This document shows, piece by piece, positions 1 through 5,749 of a stretch of DNA of 9,761 nucleotides. Numbering within the stretch: position 1 is the stretch's first letter; each line of letters opens with the position of its first letter. The DNA is taken from contig PHDR01000074.1 of assembly GCA_002841035.1 (NCBI GenBank), forward strand, positions 1-9,761. The letters are read 5' to 3'. The position numbers and the translations under genes were made by a program. Under the pieces are notes generated by a model. It was not told the origin of the DNA. It made no database searches and was given only the letters and a program-made list of their open reading frames with translations. This DNA comes from Bacteroidetes bacterium HGW-Bacteroidetes-12. Lineage in GTDB: Bacteria; Bacteroidota; Bacteroidia; Flavobacteriales_E; Vicingaceae.

Positions 1-444
1 AAATTTATGGATGCTGAGCAACGCAAAAATATGTATGAAATTAGAAAAGAAAATCAGAAAATCACAACGCCTCTTCGTTTACAAGCATTTGAACGTATTA
101 TTCTATATTTAGAACGAATTTCTCCTGAAAATTTAATTTTAAGAATTCATAAACCTAGCATGAGTGCAAAACAGCTTCAAGCTAATTTAATTGCTACCAT
201 CAAAAGCGAGTTTGAACATAATATGGCTCAGCAAATCTATGTTTCTTCTACTTCATGGGATATCGTTAAAAAAGTGAAAGATGATATTATTAGAGCCATT
301 AACATTGCTGCAGATAATTTACCGCCCGATGCAAAAGCAGCTGATTTAGGTCAGAAAGTATTTGAGGTAATGTCTAAATTAGAAAAGTCGCCAACACATG
401 CAGCAATCAGTATTTTAAAGAATGAAATCCGACAATTGTTTTAA
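1..444 (+). CDS. DUF7935-like protein, 3' part (5' end outside window)
   Basis: The frame is open from base 1, and the first in-window ATG is at 7, so the gene probably begins upstream of the window. From memory, homologues in Flavobacteriales are about 170-180 residues, with an N-terminal membrane helix followed by a conserved stretch like the PLRLQAFERIILYLERI seen here (about residues 22-38 counted from the ATG). They also share a conserved EFEHNMAQQIYV-like block (about 68-79) and an end resembling ISILKNEIRQLF. The missing part would be the roughly 25-residue membrane anchor. The visible part is charged and helical, with no catalytic motif. Function is unknown. The TAA stop overlaps the stop of the convergent gene by four bases (TTAA, 441-444). 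The family call rests on recalled resemblance, not a search. Confidence 0.8.
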   Translation, partial: KFMDAEQRKNMYEIRKENQKITTPLRLQAFERIILYLERISPENLILRIHKPSMSAKQLQANLIATIKSEFEHNMAQQIYVSSTSWDIVKKVKDDIIRAINIAADNLPPDAKAADLGQKVFEVMSKLEKSPTHAAISILKNEIRQLF

Positions 445-1289
445 TAAAGCGGAAAAACAAATCCAAAGGCAGTAACCAATTCTGTGAAAAAGAAATGTTG
501 TTCTGCTCTGTCTAATGGATTGGATGAGGTTCTAATATCTGGCATATCAATAAAACCACCTTTATATTCTGCTCTGAGAAAAAAGTACTTATAAAAAGTA
601 AAATTAAGTCCTATTTTTCCTGCGAACCCATAACCAGCAAAATGAAATTCATCATATCTTGTTGTATTCCAAAGTGTAACATTTGATTTGGGCATTACTG
701 CTCCTGCTCCAAATCCTAATAAAGTATTAATTTGTATTTTATTCGGGTTTAATTGCCATTTCAACAAATCCATTAAATCATCATTTCGGGTAATTTCTAT
801 GTTTAAATAATTTAATCCATCGGTATGTTCAAATTGCAAGAATGGTTTATCAATATGAAAATCATCATTGGTATAATCATTATCAAATTCACTTCCATCA
901 TGTATGAATCCATTAATTTTCACATCTTGAACCCTGTTCATAACATATTTCATGTGATCAACGCCTATTGAAATATCATATTTATCAGAAATAAAATAGC
1001 CTATTCTTAAATTTGTTTGTGGAATTGTTATTCTTGATGGTTTAAAATAGGTATTGTAACGTACCTTCGATTGCCGATCGCTTGCAGAAACATTATTAAG
1101 CGTGAAATCATAATTTTCGCCCGTAAATCGTATGTCTGAATCGGAATACCACCCTCTGTTCCACCCCCAAAATGCGTATAATTTTCCTTTGTTTGATTTT
1201 TTAGTTACACCCATGTCTTCTTGTGCTTTTAAAAAATTAGGCACAAACAAAAGTAAGATTATTAGTAATCGTGTAATTACAATTTTCAT
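441..1289 (-). CDS. Secreted outer-membrane beta-barrel-like protein, unknown function
   Basis: Predicted 282-residue exported protein. Residues 1-22 form a clear Sec signal peptide: a short basic start (MKIVITR), a hydrophobic core LLIILLLFV and a likely signal peptidase I site after LKA (A22). There is no lipobox cysteine. The mature part is rich in alternating aromatic/polar segments (for example FFLRAEYKGGFIDM and LNIEITRNDD) and ends in an aromatic residue (FVFPLY), as expected of an outer-membrane beta-barrel. I recognise no named family. The start ATG lies 26 bases after a TAATTTTG -7 motif (1316-1323), so the gene seems to have its own promoter even though it follows meaB on the same strand across 65 bases. 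It converges with the DUF7935-like gene. Function cannot be assigned from context. The barrel call is inferred from composition; the signal peptide is secure. Confidence 0.82.
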   Translation of the reverse strand: MKIVITRLLIILLLFVPNFLKAQEDMGVTKKSNKGKLYAFWGWNRGWYSDSDIRFTGENYDFTLNNVSASDRQSKVRYNTYFKPSRITIPQTNLRIGYFISDKYDISIGVDHMKYVMNRVQDVKINGFIHDGSEFDNDYTNDDFHIDKPFLQFEHTDGLNYLNIEITRNDDLMDLLKWQLNPNKIQINTLLGFGAGAVMPKSNVTLWNTTRYDEFHFAGYGFAGKIGLNFTFYKYFFLRAEYKGGFIDMPDIRTSSNPLDRAEQHFFFTELVTAFGFVFPLY

Positions 1290-1315
1290 ATCGATATAAT
1301 TTAAAAAAATTTCTA

Positions 1316-1323
1316 CAAAATTA
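1316..1323 (-). promoter_or_regulatory. Bacteroidota -7 promoter element for the barrel-protein gene
   Basis: On the minus strand this reads TAATTTTG, an exact match to the Bacteroidota consensus TAnnTTTG. Transcription would begin near 1310, giving a leader of about 20 bases before the ATG at 1289. No TTG-type -33 element is seen at the usual spacing. Confidence 0.5.
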
Positions 1324-1354
1324 CACCACTAAAGATAGAAAAAACTGTCTTTTA

Positions 1355-2374
1355 TCATGCTTTAATTAATTTTATTAACTGACTTGCGGCACTAAAGGGA
1401 GTTAATTTATTTTCTACTACTTGACTTTTTAATTTTTTCATTTCTTTTTGAATATTTTCATTGGATGTAAATAAATCCATGAGTGCATTATGAATTGATT
1501 TTTCAAACCACGTTTCAAGCTGTTCTCTTCGTTTAGCTTCAAAGAAACCATTGCCAACAACAAGTTGCTGATATTTTTCAATAATTTCCCAAACTTCGGC
1601 TATATTTTGCTGCTGAAGTGCTGAACAAGTTGTAACTTTTGGCGTCCAATTGTTTTTGTTTGGAGGAAAAAGATGCAACGCATTTTGATAAGTCCGTTGA
1701 GCCAATTTGGCTTGTTCTAAATTATTTTCTTCTGCTTTGTTAATTACAATTGCATCAGCCATTTCCATAATCCCTCTTTTTATACCCTGCAACTCATCGC
1801 CTGCACCTGCCAACATCAGCAATAAAAAGAAATCAACCATTGCATTAACTTCGGTTTCAGATTGCCCTACGCCAACGGTTTCTATTAAAATAATATCATA
1901 ACCTGCTGCTTCACATAAAATAACAGTTTCTCGTGTTGCTTTTGCTACTCCTCCTAATGTTCCTGCTGAAGGCGAAGGACGAATAAATGCATTTTTCTGA
2001 ACCGACAATAAATTCATTCTAGTTTTATCGCCCAAAATACTTCCACCTGTTTTTTCACTACTCGGATCTATTGCCAACACGGCTACTTTTTTACCTTTAT
2101 CCGTAATTAAATAATTTCCTAATGCTTCAATAAAAGTGCTTTTACCAACTCCTGGCACTCCTGTTATACCAATTCGTAAAGATTTTCCTGATAAAGGCAG
2201 GCAGTTATCAACTATTTCACTTGCCAATTGTTGATGTAACGAATTGTTACTTTCTACCAATGTGATTGCCTTACTAAGTGTAACACTATCTCCATTTCTA
2301 ATAGCAGTAGCATATTCATTTACAGAAAGTAGTTTCTTACGAGCCCATGTTATATTGTTAATATTTTTTTTCAT
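1355..2374 (-). CDS. meaB: MeaB/ArgK-type G3E-family GTPase (methylmalonyl-CoA mutase-associated)
   Basis: 339-residue P-loop GTPase that in its family protects and reloads adenosylcobalamin-dependent acyl-CoA mutases in the cytosol. Visible motifs: Walker A GVPGVGKS (72-79), AIDPSS (101-106) followed by TGGSILGDKTRM (109-120), the family signature RPSPSAGTLGGVA (132-144), switch II ETVGVGQSE (165-173) and the G4 motif NKAE (212-215), where NKAD is usual. The C-terminal helices fit the MeaB dimerisation arm. I start it at the ATG at 2374 (MKKNINNITWARKKL). An in-frame upstream ATG at 2434 would add a hydrophobic segment foreign to the family and would lie upstream of the TAATTTTG promoter motif at 2396-2403. 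The mutase subunits are not in this window, so the partner enzyme must be encoded elsewhere. Stop is TGA. The family call is very secure. Confidence 0.95.
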   Translation of the reverse strand: MKKNINNITWARKKLLSVNEYATAIRNGDSVTLSKAITLVESNNSLHQQLASEIVDNCLPLSGKSLRIGITGVPGVGKSTFIEALGNYLITDKGKKVAVLAIDPSSEKTGGSILGDKTRMNLLSVQKNAFIRPSPSAGTLGGVAKATRETVILCEAAGYDIILIETVGVGQSETEVNAMVDFFLLLMLAGAGDELQGIKRGIMEMADAIVINKAEENNLEQAKLAQRTYQNALHLFPPNKNNWTPKVTTCSALQQQNIAEVWEIIEKYQQLVVGNGFFEAKRREQLETWFEKSIHNALMDLFTSNENIQKEMKKLKSQVVENKLTPFSAASQLIKLIKA

Positions 2375-2395
2375 AATAATTAGACATAAAAGTAA

Positions 2396-2403
2396 CAAAA
2401 TTA
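2396..2403 (-). promoter_or_regulatory. Bacteroidota -7 promoter element for meaB
   Basis: Minus strand TAATTTTG, an exact TAnnTTTG match. Predicted transcription start is near 2389-2390, about 15 bases before the meaB ATG at 2374. It lies inside the longer possible reading frame that begins at 2434, which argues against that longer start. A TTTG occurs upstream, but the 28-base spacing is too long for a normal -33 element. Confidence 0.5.
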
Positions 2404-2460
2404 AAATACTTACGTTATTGTATTTATAGTACAAATAAAAAGATTCATCGGTTTAAATAG

Positions 2461-2492
2461 TTGATTAATCTAATTTTTGTGTTTTATTGTTG
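2461..2492 (+). promoter_or_regulatory. Possible promoter for the 54-residue membrane protein
   Basis: TTG at 2461-2463 is followed, after 21 bases, by TATTGTTG at 2485-2492. This has one mismatch to TAnnTTTG, with spacing inside the range usual for Bacteroidota promoters. Transcription would start near 2498 and give a leader of about 30 bases to the ATG at 2530. The 155-base region 2375-2529 would thus hold divergent promoters for meaB and this gene. Confidence 0.3.
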
Positions 2493-2529
2493 AATTGACT
2501 ACCTATCGCTTCACTTAAAACCAAATGTT

Positions 2530-2694
2530 ATGGACTCAAATTTCATAATTTTCTTAATTACAGCTGCATTTTTAGCTGCTGTTTTCGGTGTTCTTTATAT
2601 TATGAGTAAAGGTTATACTCCTAAAAAAAAGAGGATGCTAAGGCTTAAAGAGTTAGAGAAAATGAAAGCAGCGAACAATAAATCAAACGCTTAA
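2530..2694 (+). CDS. Small single-pass membrane protein (54 aa), hypothetical
   Basis: ATG at 2530 opens a 54-codon frame ending in TAA at 2692-2694. The product begins MDSNFIIFLITAAFL and has one hydrophobic helix at about residues 5-25. It is followed by a strongly basic segment (KGYTPKKKRMLRLKELEKMK, about 27-46) and a polar tail (AANNKSNA). By the positive-inside rule the tail should face the cytoplasm and the short N-terminus the periplasm. No signal-peptidase site or lipobox is visible. It stands alone, between divergent meaB and downstream yigZ, with a candidate promoter before it and a stable dyad about 28 bases after it. I do not recognise a family. Evidence that it is real is its protein-like composition, membrane topology and flanking signals; its small size leaves some doubt. 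Confidence 0.6.
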   Translation: MDSNFIIFLITAAFLAAVFGVLYIMSKGYTPKKKRMLRLKELEKMKAANNKSNA

Positions 2695-2722
2695 AAATCA
2701 TTCTTTTTAATTCTTTTGCAGA

Positions 2723-2752
2723 ACTAACTTCCTAATAACTTAGGTTGTTAGT
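2723..2752 (+). terminator. Hairpin after the small membrane-protein gene, possible terminator
   Basis: Inverted repeat ACTAAC-TT-CCTAA-TAAC-TTAGG-TT-GTTAGT. Eleven base pairs are interrupted by one symmetric TT/TT mismatch and closed by a four-base loop, followed by ATTTT. The following U-run is short, so termination may be weak. Its position, after the small gene and before the yigZ promoter, suits a terminator for that gene. Confidence 0.4.
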
Positions 2753-2806
2753 ATTTTAAATTATCTAATTGGTAATTTGAACTTACGTTTCTTTGTTTAT
2801 TTTGAG

Positions 2807-2814
2807 TAACTTTG
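2807..2814 (+). promoter_or_regulatory. Bacteroidota -7 promoter element for yigZ
   Basis: TAACTTTG, an exact TAnnTTTG match. Transcription would start near 2820 and leave about 27 bases before the TTG at 2847. The in-frame TTG at 2793 lies upstream of this element and would not be on the transcript. No good -33 TTG is seen at 17-23 bases. Confidence 0.45.
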
Positions 2815-2846
2815 GAATACGTTACCAAGTAAACATCTTCTTCATT

Positions 2847-3452
2847 TTGAATGATTCTTATCTAACTATCGCTTCTTCTTCTGAAAGTATTTACAAAGAA
2901 AAAGGCAGTAAATTTCTCGCTTTTGCTTTTCAAATTCAAAATGAAGATGAATTTAAAAATCATCTTCTAAATCTTAAAAAAAACCATCATAATGCTCGTC
3001 ATTTTTGCTATGCCTATAAACTTGGTTTAACCGATGATAATTATCGTTATAATGATGATGGTGAACCAACTAATTCTGCTGGAATACCAATTTATGGTCA
3101 AATTTTATCTAAACACCTAACCAATGTTGGAATAATTATAGTTCGTTATTTTGGAGGAACAAAATTGGGAATTGGAGGATTGGTTAGTGCATATAAAACT
3201 GTCGCAAAAGAAGTATTAGAAAATGCTACTATCATTGAAAAAACAGTGCAAAATTTTTATGAGTTATATTTTGATTATGAAATTATGGCAGAAGTTATGC
3301 AGGTTGTAAAACAAAATCAACTCCATATTGAAAAACAAGTTTTTGAAACAACTTGTTTTATAGAAATTTCAATACGACAAAAAGAAGCTCTTCACTTAGA
3401 AGGTCTTCTTGAAAAAATTAACAATCTAACTTTTAAAAAAAGTGAATACTAA
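2847..3452 (+). CDS. yigZ: YigZ/IMPACT-family protein
   Basis: Cytoplasmic protein of the YigZ/IMPACT (UPF0029) family, two-domain, about 201 residues from the chosen start, close to the family's usual length of about 200. Visible motifs: IYKEKGSKFLAFAF near the N-terminus, ARHFCYAYKLG, the signature DDGEPTNSAGIPI, and VRYFGGTKLGIGGLVSAYK. A C-terminal DUF1949-like ferredoxin-fold region follows. The biochemical role of bacterial YigZ is not settled; eukaryotic IMPACT binds the Gcn1 translation-stress system. Start choice: no ATG occurs before the conserved region. The TTG at 2847 gives NDSYLTI after the start, matching how I recall homologues beginning, and lies just after the TAACTTTG motif. 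A TTG at 2793 is also in frame but precedes that motif. It converges with purB, 15 bases apart. Family call is secure, start moderately so. Confidence 0.9.
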   Translation: MNDSYLTIASSSESIYKEKGSKFLAFAFQIQNEDEFKNHLLNLKKNHHNARHFCYAYKLGLTDDNYRYNDDGEPTNSAGIPIYGQILSKHLTNVGIIIVRYFGGTKLGIGGLVSAYKTVAKEVLENATIIEKTVQNFYELYFDYEIMAEVMQVVKQNQLHIEKQVFETTCFIEISIRQKEALHLEGLLEKINNLTFKKSEY

Positions 3453-3467
3453 TTTTCATATAACATG

Positions 3468-4823
3468 TTAAAACAATTCCACTCCAGTAAAATTAAATGG
3501 GGTTATTTGTTTTAGCTCTGCTTTTATTTCAGACGAAACATTCAATCCATCAATAAAATCAATAATAGATGTTGCTGTAATTTTAGCATTTGTTCTTGTT
3601 AATTCTTTTAATGCTTCATAGGGTTTTGGGAAACCTTCCCTTCTCAATACCGTTTGAATTGCTTCAGCAACTACAGCCCAATTATTTTCTAAATCTGCTG
3701 CTATTTTATCTTCGTTAACGATAAGTTTGTTCCATCCTTTTTGTAAAGAAACCAAGGCTAAAACGGTGTGTCCGATAGGAACTCCAACATTTCGCAATAC
3801 GGTTGAGTCAGTTAAATCTCGTTGCAAACGAGAAATTGGAAGTTTGGCTGCTAAATGTTCAAAAACAGCATTGGCTAAGCCTAAATTTCCTTCTGAATTT
3901 TCGAAATCGATAGGATTCACTTTATGAGGCATGGCTGATGAACCTATTTCTCCTTCTTTAATTTTTTGCTTGAAATAATCCATAGAAATATAGGTCCAAA
4001 CATCTCTATCTAAATCAATTAAAATTGTATTTATTCGTTTCAATCCGTCAAACAATGCTGCTAAATTATCGTAATGTTCGATTTGGGTAGTTGTTTGAGA
4101 GCGATCTAATCCTAAGGAATTGTTTACAAAATTATTGGCAAAATCAACCCATTTATAAGTTGGATAAGCAACATGGTGTGCATTAAAATTCCCAGTTGCC
4201 CCTCCAAATTTTGCAGAAAAAGGAATGGTTTTAATTTGATGCAATTGTTTTTCAATACGTTCAACAAAAACATAGATTTCCTTACCAAGTTTTGTTGGAG
4301 AAGCTGGTTGTCCATGTGTTTTTGCTAACATCGAAATATTTTTCCATGCTATGGCTTTTGCTTTAATTTCATTTAAAATAGTTGTTAATAAGGGGAAATA
4401 AACATCATTCAAAGCATCTTTAATTGTTAACGGAACTGAAGTATTGTTTATGTCTTGAGAGGTGAGTCCGAAATGAACAAATTCTTTAAACGCTTCATCT
4501 ATTTTTAATGCATCAAATTTTTCTTTGATAAAATATTCCACCGCTTTCACATCATGGTTGGTTCTTTTTTCGGTTTCTTTAATTATCAACACATCTGCAT
4601 CTGAAAAATCTTGATAAATATTTCTTAAAGAGGGAAATAATTCTTTATTAAAAGAGGCTAATTGAGGTAAAGGCAACTCGCATAATGCTATAAAATATTC
4701 AACTTCAACCTTAACTCTGTATTTTACAAGAGCTGCTTCTGAGAAATAATTTGAAAGTTCTTGGATAACTTTTCTGTATCTTCCATCTAATGGAGAGAGT
4801 GCATTTAGTGTAGATAATTCCAT
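3468..4823 (-). CDS. purB: Adenylosuccinate lyase
   Basis: 451-residue cytosolic fumarase/aspartase-superfamily enzyme. It splits SAICAR to AICAR and adenylosuccinate to AMP, releasing fumarate in both purine-synthesis steps. The protein starts MELSTLNALSPLDGRY, nearly identical to the E. coli-type PurB start. Other motifs: TNHDVKAVEYF (88-98), FGLTSQDINNTS (118-129), KTHGQPASPTKLG with catalytic His170 (168-180), FGGATGNFNAH (206-216) and the superfamily signature SSAMPHKVNP (295-304) with catalytic Ser295/296. Length and residue positions match the long E. coli PurB class almost exactly. An in-frame TTG at 4844 would add seven residues, but it overlaps the -7 element and is rejected. No other pur genes are nearby. 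Identification is very secure. Confidence 0.97.
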   Translation of the reverse strand: MELSTLNALSPLDGRYRKVIQELSNYFSEAALVKYRVKVEVEYFIALCELPLPQLASFNKELFPSLRNIYQDFSDADVLIIKETEKRTNHDVKAVEYFIKEKFDALKIDEAFKEFVHFGLTSQDINNTSVPLTIKDALNDVYFPLLTTILNEIKAKAIAWKNISMLAKTHGQPASPTKLGKEIYVFVERIEKQLHQIKTIPFSAKFGGATGNFNAHHVAYPTYKWVDFANNFVNNSLGLDRSQTTTQIEHYDNLAALFDGLKRINTILIDLDRDVWTYISMDYFKQKIKEGEIGSSAMPHKVNPIDFENSEGNLGLANAVFEHLAAKLPISRLQRDLTDSTVLRNVGVPIGHTVLALVSLQKGWNKLIVNEDKIAADLENNWAVVAEAIQTVLRREGFPKPYEALKELTRTNAKITATSIIDFIDGLNVSSEIKAELKQITPFNFTGVELF

Positions 4824-4841
4824 AATTTTGCTTAAAAAAAG

Positions 4842-4849
4842 CAAAGATA
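4842..4849 (-). promoter_or_regulatory. Bacteroidota -7 promoter element for purB
   Basis: Minus strand TATCTTTG, an exact TAnnTTTG match, 18 bases before the ATG at 4823. The expected leader is about 12-15 bases. A poor -33 candidate (GTTTA) lies about 19 bases upstream. No PurR-like or riboswitch structure was found in the short leader. Confidence 0.5.
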
Positions 4850-4868
4850 ATTCATTTGAAGTTAAGAT

Positions 4869-4902
4869 AAACTAATTTATACAACTCATCTCAAATTAGT
4901 TT
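4869..4902. terminator. Perfect 10-bp inverted repeat with T-run, possible terminator
   Basis: AAACTAATTT (4869-4878) and AAATTAGTTT (4893-4902) are perfectly complementary around a 14-base loop, and the plus strand continues as a T-run to 4906. As an intrinsic terminator it fits best on the plus strand, yet both flanking genes (purB and the 73-residue ORF) are on the minus strand. On that strand it would follow the small ORF, with an A-tract before it and only a weak U-tract after. The stem is AT-only apart from two C:G pairs. Confidence 0.4.
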
Positions 4903-4926
4903 TTTTCATCTTTTTTTAAAGTAATT

Positions 4927-5148
4927 TTATGGAAAAAGAATTTTTTGTTTCTCAGGACTCAAAGGTGTTAATTTTTTAACAATTTCGATTAAACTTTCAT
5001 TTTGTTTTAATAAGCTTTCTGCAAGCAAAACCAACTCATCCATTGAATAAACTTCATTGTTCAAATTCTTTTCATTGTTTGAATTAACTAAAACAGTAAC
5101 TAATTCATCCAATTCATTTTTATTTAACAAAACTATAAATGGTGTCAT
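4927..5148 (-). CDS. 73-residue acidic helical protein, hypothetical
   Basis: ATG at 5148 to TAA at 4927. No family recognised. The sequence is rich in Leu, Glu, Asn and Lys and lacks cysteine or membrane segments. Residues about 33-61 (from VYSMDELVLLAESLL through KQNESLIEIVKKL) form a likely amphipathic helix. This helix superficially resembles the C-terminal helix of the divergent XRE regulator (DLINLLEKQQEISRLLLKKI), so the two could share a coiled-coil interaction; that is inference. It is separated from the regulator by 211 bases that include repeated half-sites, so it may be the regulator's target. It could instead be a chance frame, but composition and length argue mildly for a real gene. 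No exact TAnnTTTG promoter motif was found upstream. Confidence 0.5.
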   Translation of the reverse strand: MTPFIVLLNKNELDELVTVLVNSNNEKNLNNEVYSMDELVLLAESLLKQNESLIEIVKKLTPLSPEKQKILFP

Positions 5149-5359
5149 ATTTTTTATATTTTAGTATCCGATTTCATAAAAAGACCATCAGCAATTAACT
5201 GATTTATTCGATAAATGTAATTTATTTTCATTAAATGAAAAAATAAAAAAGAATAAATTTTTAACAAAAAAAAATAAACCGTATAAATACTTACCCACGA
5301 TATAGGTAATTATACGTAGAATAAATTAAGTAATTTTACCTAGTCAATTATTATTTATT
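5149..5359. other. Divergent AT-rich intergenic region of the XRE/small-ORF pair
   Basis: Very AT-rich 211-base spacer between the divergent starts. It holds several small dyads: ATTTAT-TCG-ATAAAT (5202-5216), TTTTCAT-TAA-ATGAAAA (5225-5241) and the TTACC/GGTAA group at 5291-5342. No exact TAnnTTTG is present on either strand; the nearest matches are TAATTTTA (5331-5338, plus) and, toward the small ORF, TACATTTA on the minus strand. No RNA gene or further ORF is seen. Confidence 0.5.
5291..5342. promoter_or_regulatory. Candidate operator: alternating TTACC/GGTAA half-sites
   Basis: TTACC at 5291-5295, TAGGTAA at 5303-5309 and TTACCTA at 5336-5342 form two overlapping inverted pairs just upstream of the XRE start at 5360. 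The outer 13-base arms (TAGGTAATTATAC against GTAATTTTACCTA) agree at 10 of 13 positions. The last half-site overlaps a -7-like TAATTTTA, so binding there could block the regulator's own promoter. Autoregulation is inferred from position, as is usual for XRE proteins. Confidence 0.4.
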
Positions 5360-5749
5360 ATGACAACAAATAATTTATTAAAAAAAATAAAACTTTCTCG
5401 AATCTCTAAAGATTGGACGCAAGAAAAAATGGCAAAAAAGCTAAGTGTTTCAATACCGACATATTCTCGTTTTGAAAGAGGTAGTACTAAAATTAAATAT
5501 GCATTTCTTCAAAAAGTTTGTGCAGAGTTAGATATTAATCTGACCGCTCCTAATTATGAAATTAATAATGATAACTCTTTAGCTATTTTAGAAGAAAATG
5601 AGGCTGTTTATGATAGTCCATCATTAAAACAAAAAACAACTAAGTTTTCTGTTTCGGAAAAAGATTTGAATGATTTAATTAACTTGCTAGAAAAACAACA
5701 AGAAATTAGTAGGTTGCTTCTTAAAAAAATTAGGAGTTTACACGTTTAG
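5360..5749 (+). CDS. XRE/Cro-CI family helix-turn-helix regulator
   Basis: 129-residue DNA-binding protein. Residues about 4-60 form an XRE helix-turn-helix: LLKKIKLSRISKDWTQEKMAKKLSVSIPTYSRFERG falls at 6-41, with TQEKMAKKL as helix 2, SVSIPTYSRFE as the recognition helix, and the family-typical FERG turn (38-41). A polar linker follows (about 62-98). A C-terminal amphipathic helix (about 99-126, DLNDLINLLEK...LLLKKI) then probably drives dimerisation. It lacks a peptidase, metal or ligand domain, so it is a simple repressor-type factor. The ATG is preceded by repeated TTACC/GGTAA half-sites. It diverges from a 73-residue ORF and its last 12 bases overlap the end of the convergent hydrolase gene. 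Targets are unknown. DNA-binding assignment is secure, function is not. Confidence 0.88.
   Translation: MTTNNLLKKIKLSRISKDWTQEKMAKKLSVSIPTYSRFERGSTKIKYAFLQKVCAELDINLTAPNYEINNDNSLAILEENEAVYDSPSLKQKTTKFSVSEKDLNDLINLLEKQQEISRLLLKKIRSLHV

Noticed and set aside
1331..1352. AAAGATAG ... CTGTCTTT hairpin as a meaB terminator
   Set aside because: The stem has a mismatch on the minus-strand RNA and no U-run follows it, so support is too weak.
1707..1901. 64-codon plus-strand frame, and similar short frames at 3727-3927 (+), 4124-4315 (-) and 8555-8749 (-)
   Set aside because: All lie within meaB, purB or glmM in other frames and look like shadows of those genes.
2244..2434. Plus-strand frame at 2244-2429, and a hydrophobic 20-residue N-terminal extension of MeaB starting at 2434
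   Set aside because: The plus-strand frame is antisense to the MeaB 5' region. The extension is foreign to the MeaB family, and the -7 motif at 2396-2403 would put its start codon upstream of the transcript.
5202..5241. AT-only dyads ATTTAT/ATAAAT and TTTTCAT/ATGAAAA as operators
   Set aside because: In a stretch this AT-rich such dyads arise easily by chance; noted only as content of the spacer.
4927..5749. Toxin-antitoxin system
   Set aside because: An XRE protein beside a small ORF is suggestive, but the ORF shows no toxin motif and the genes are divergent rather than in an operon.
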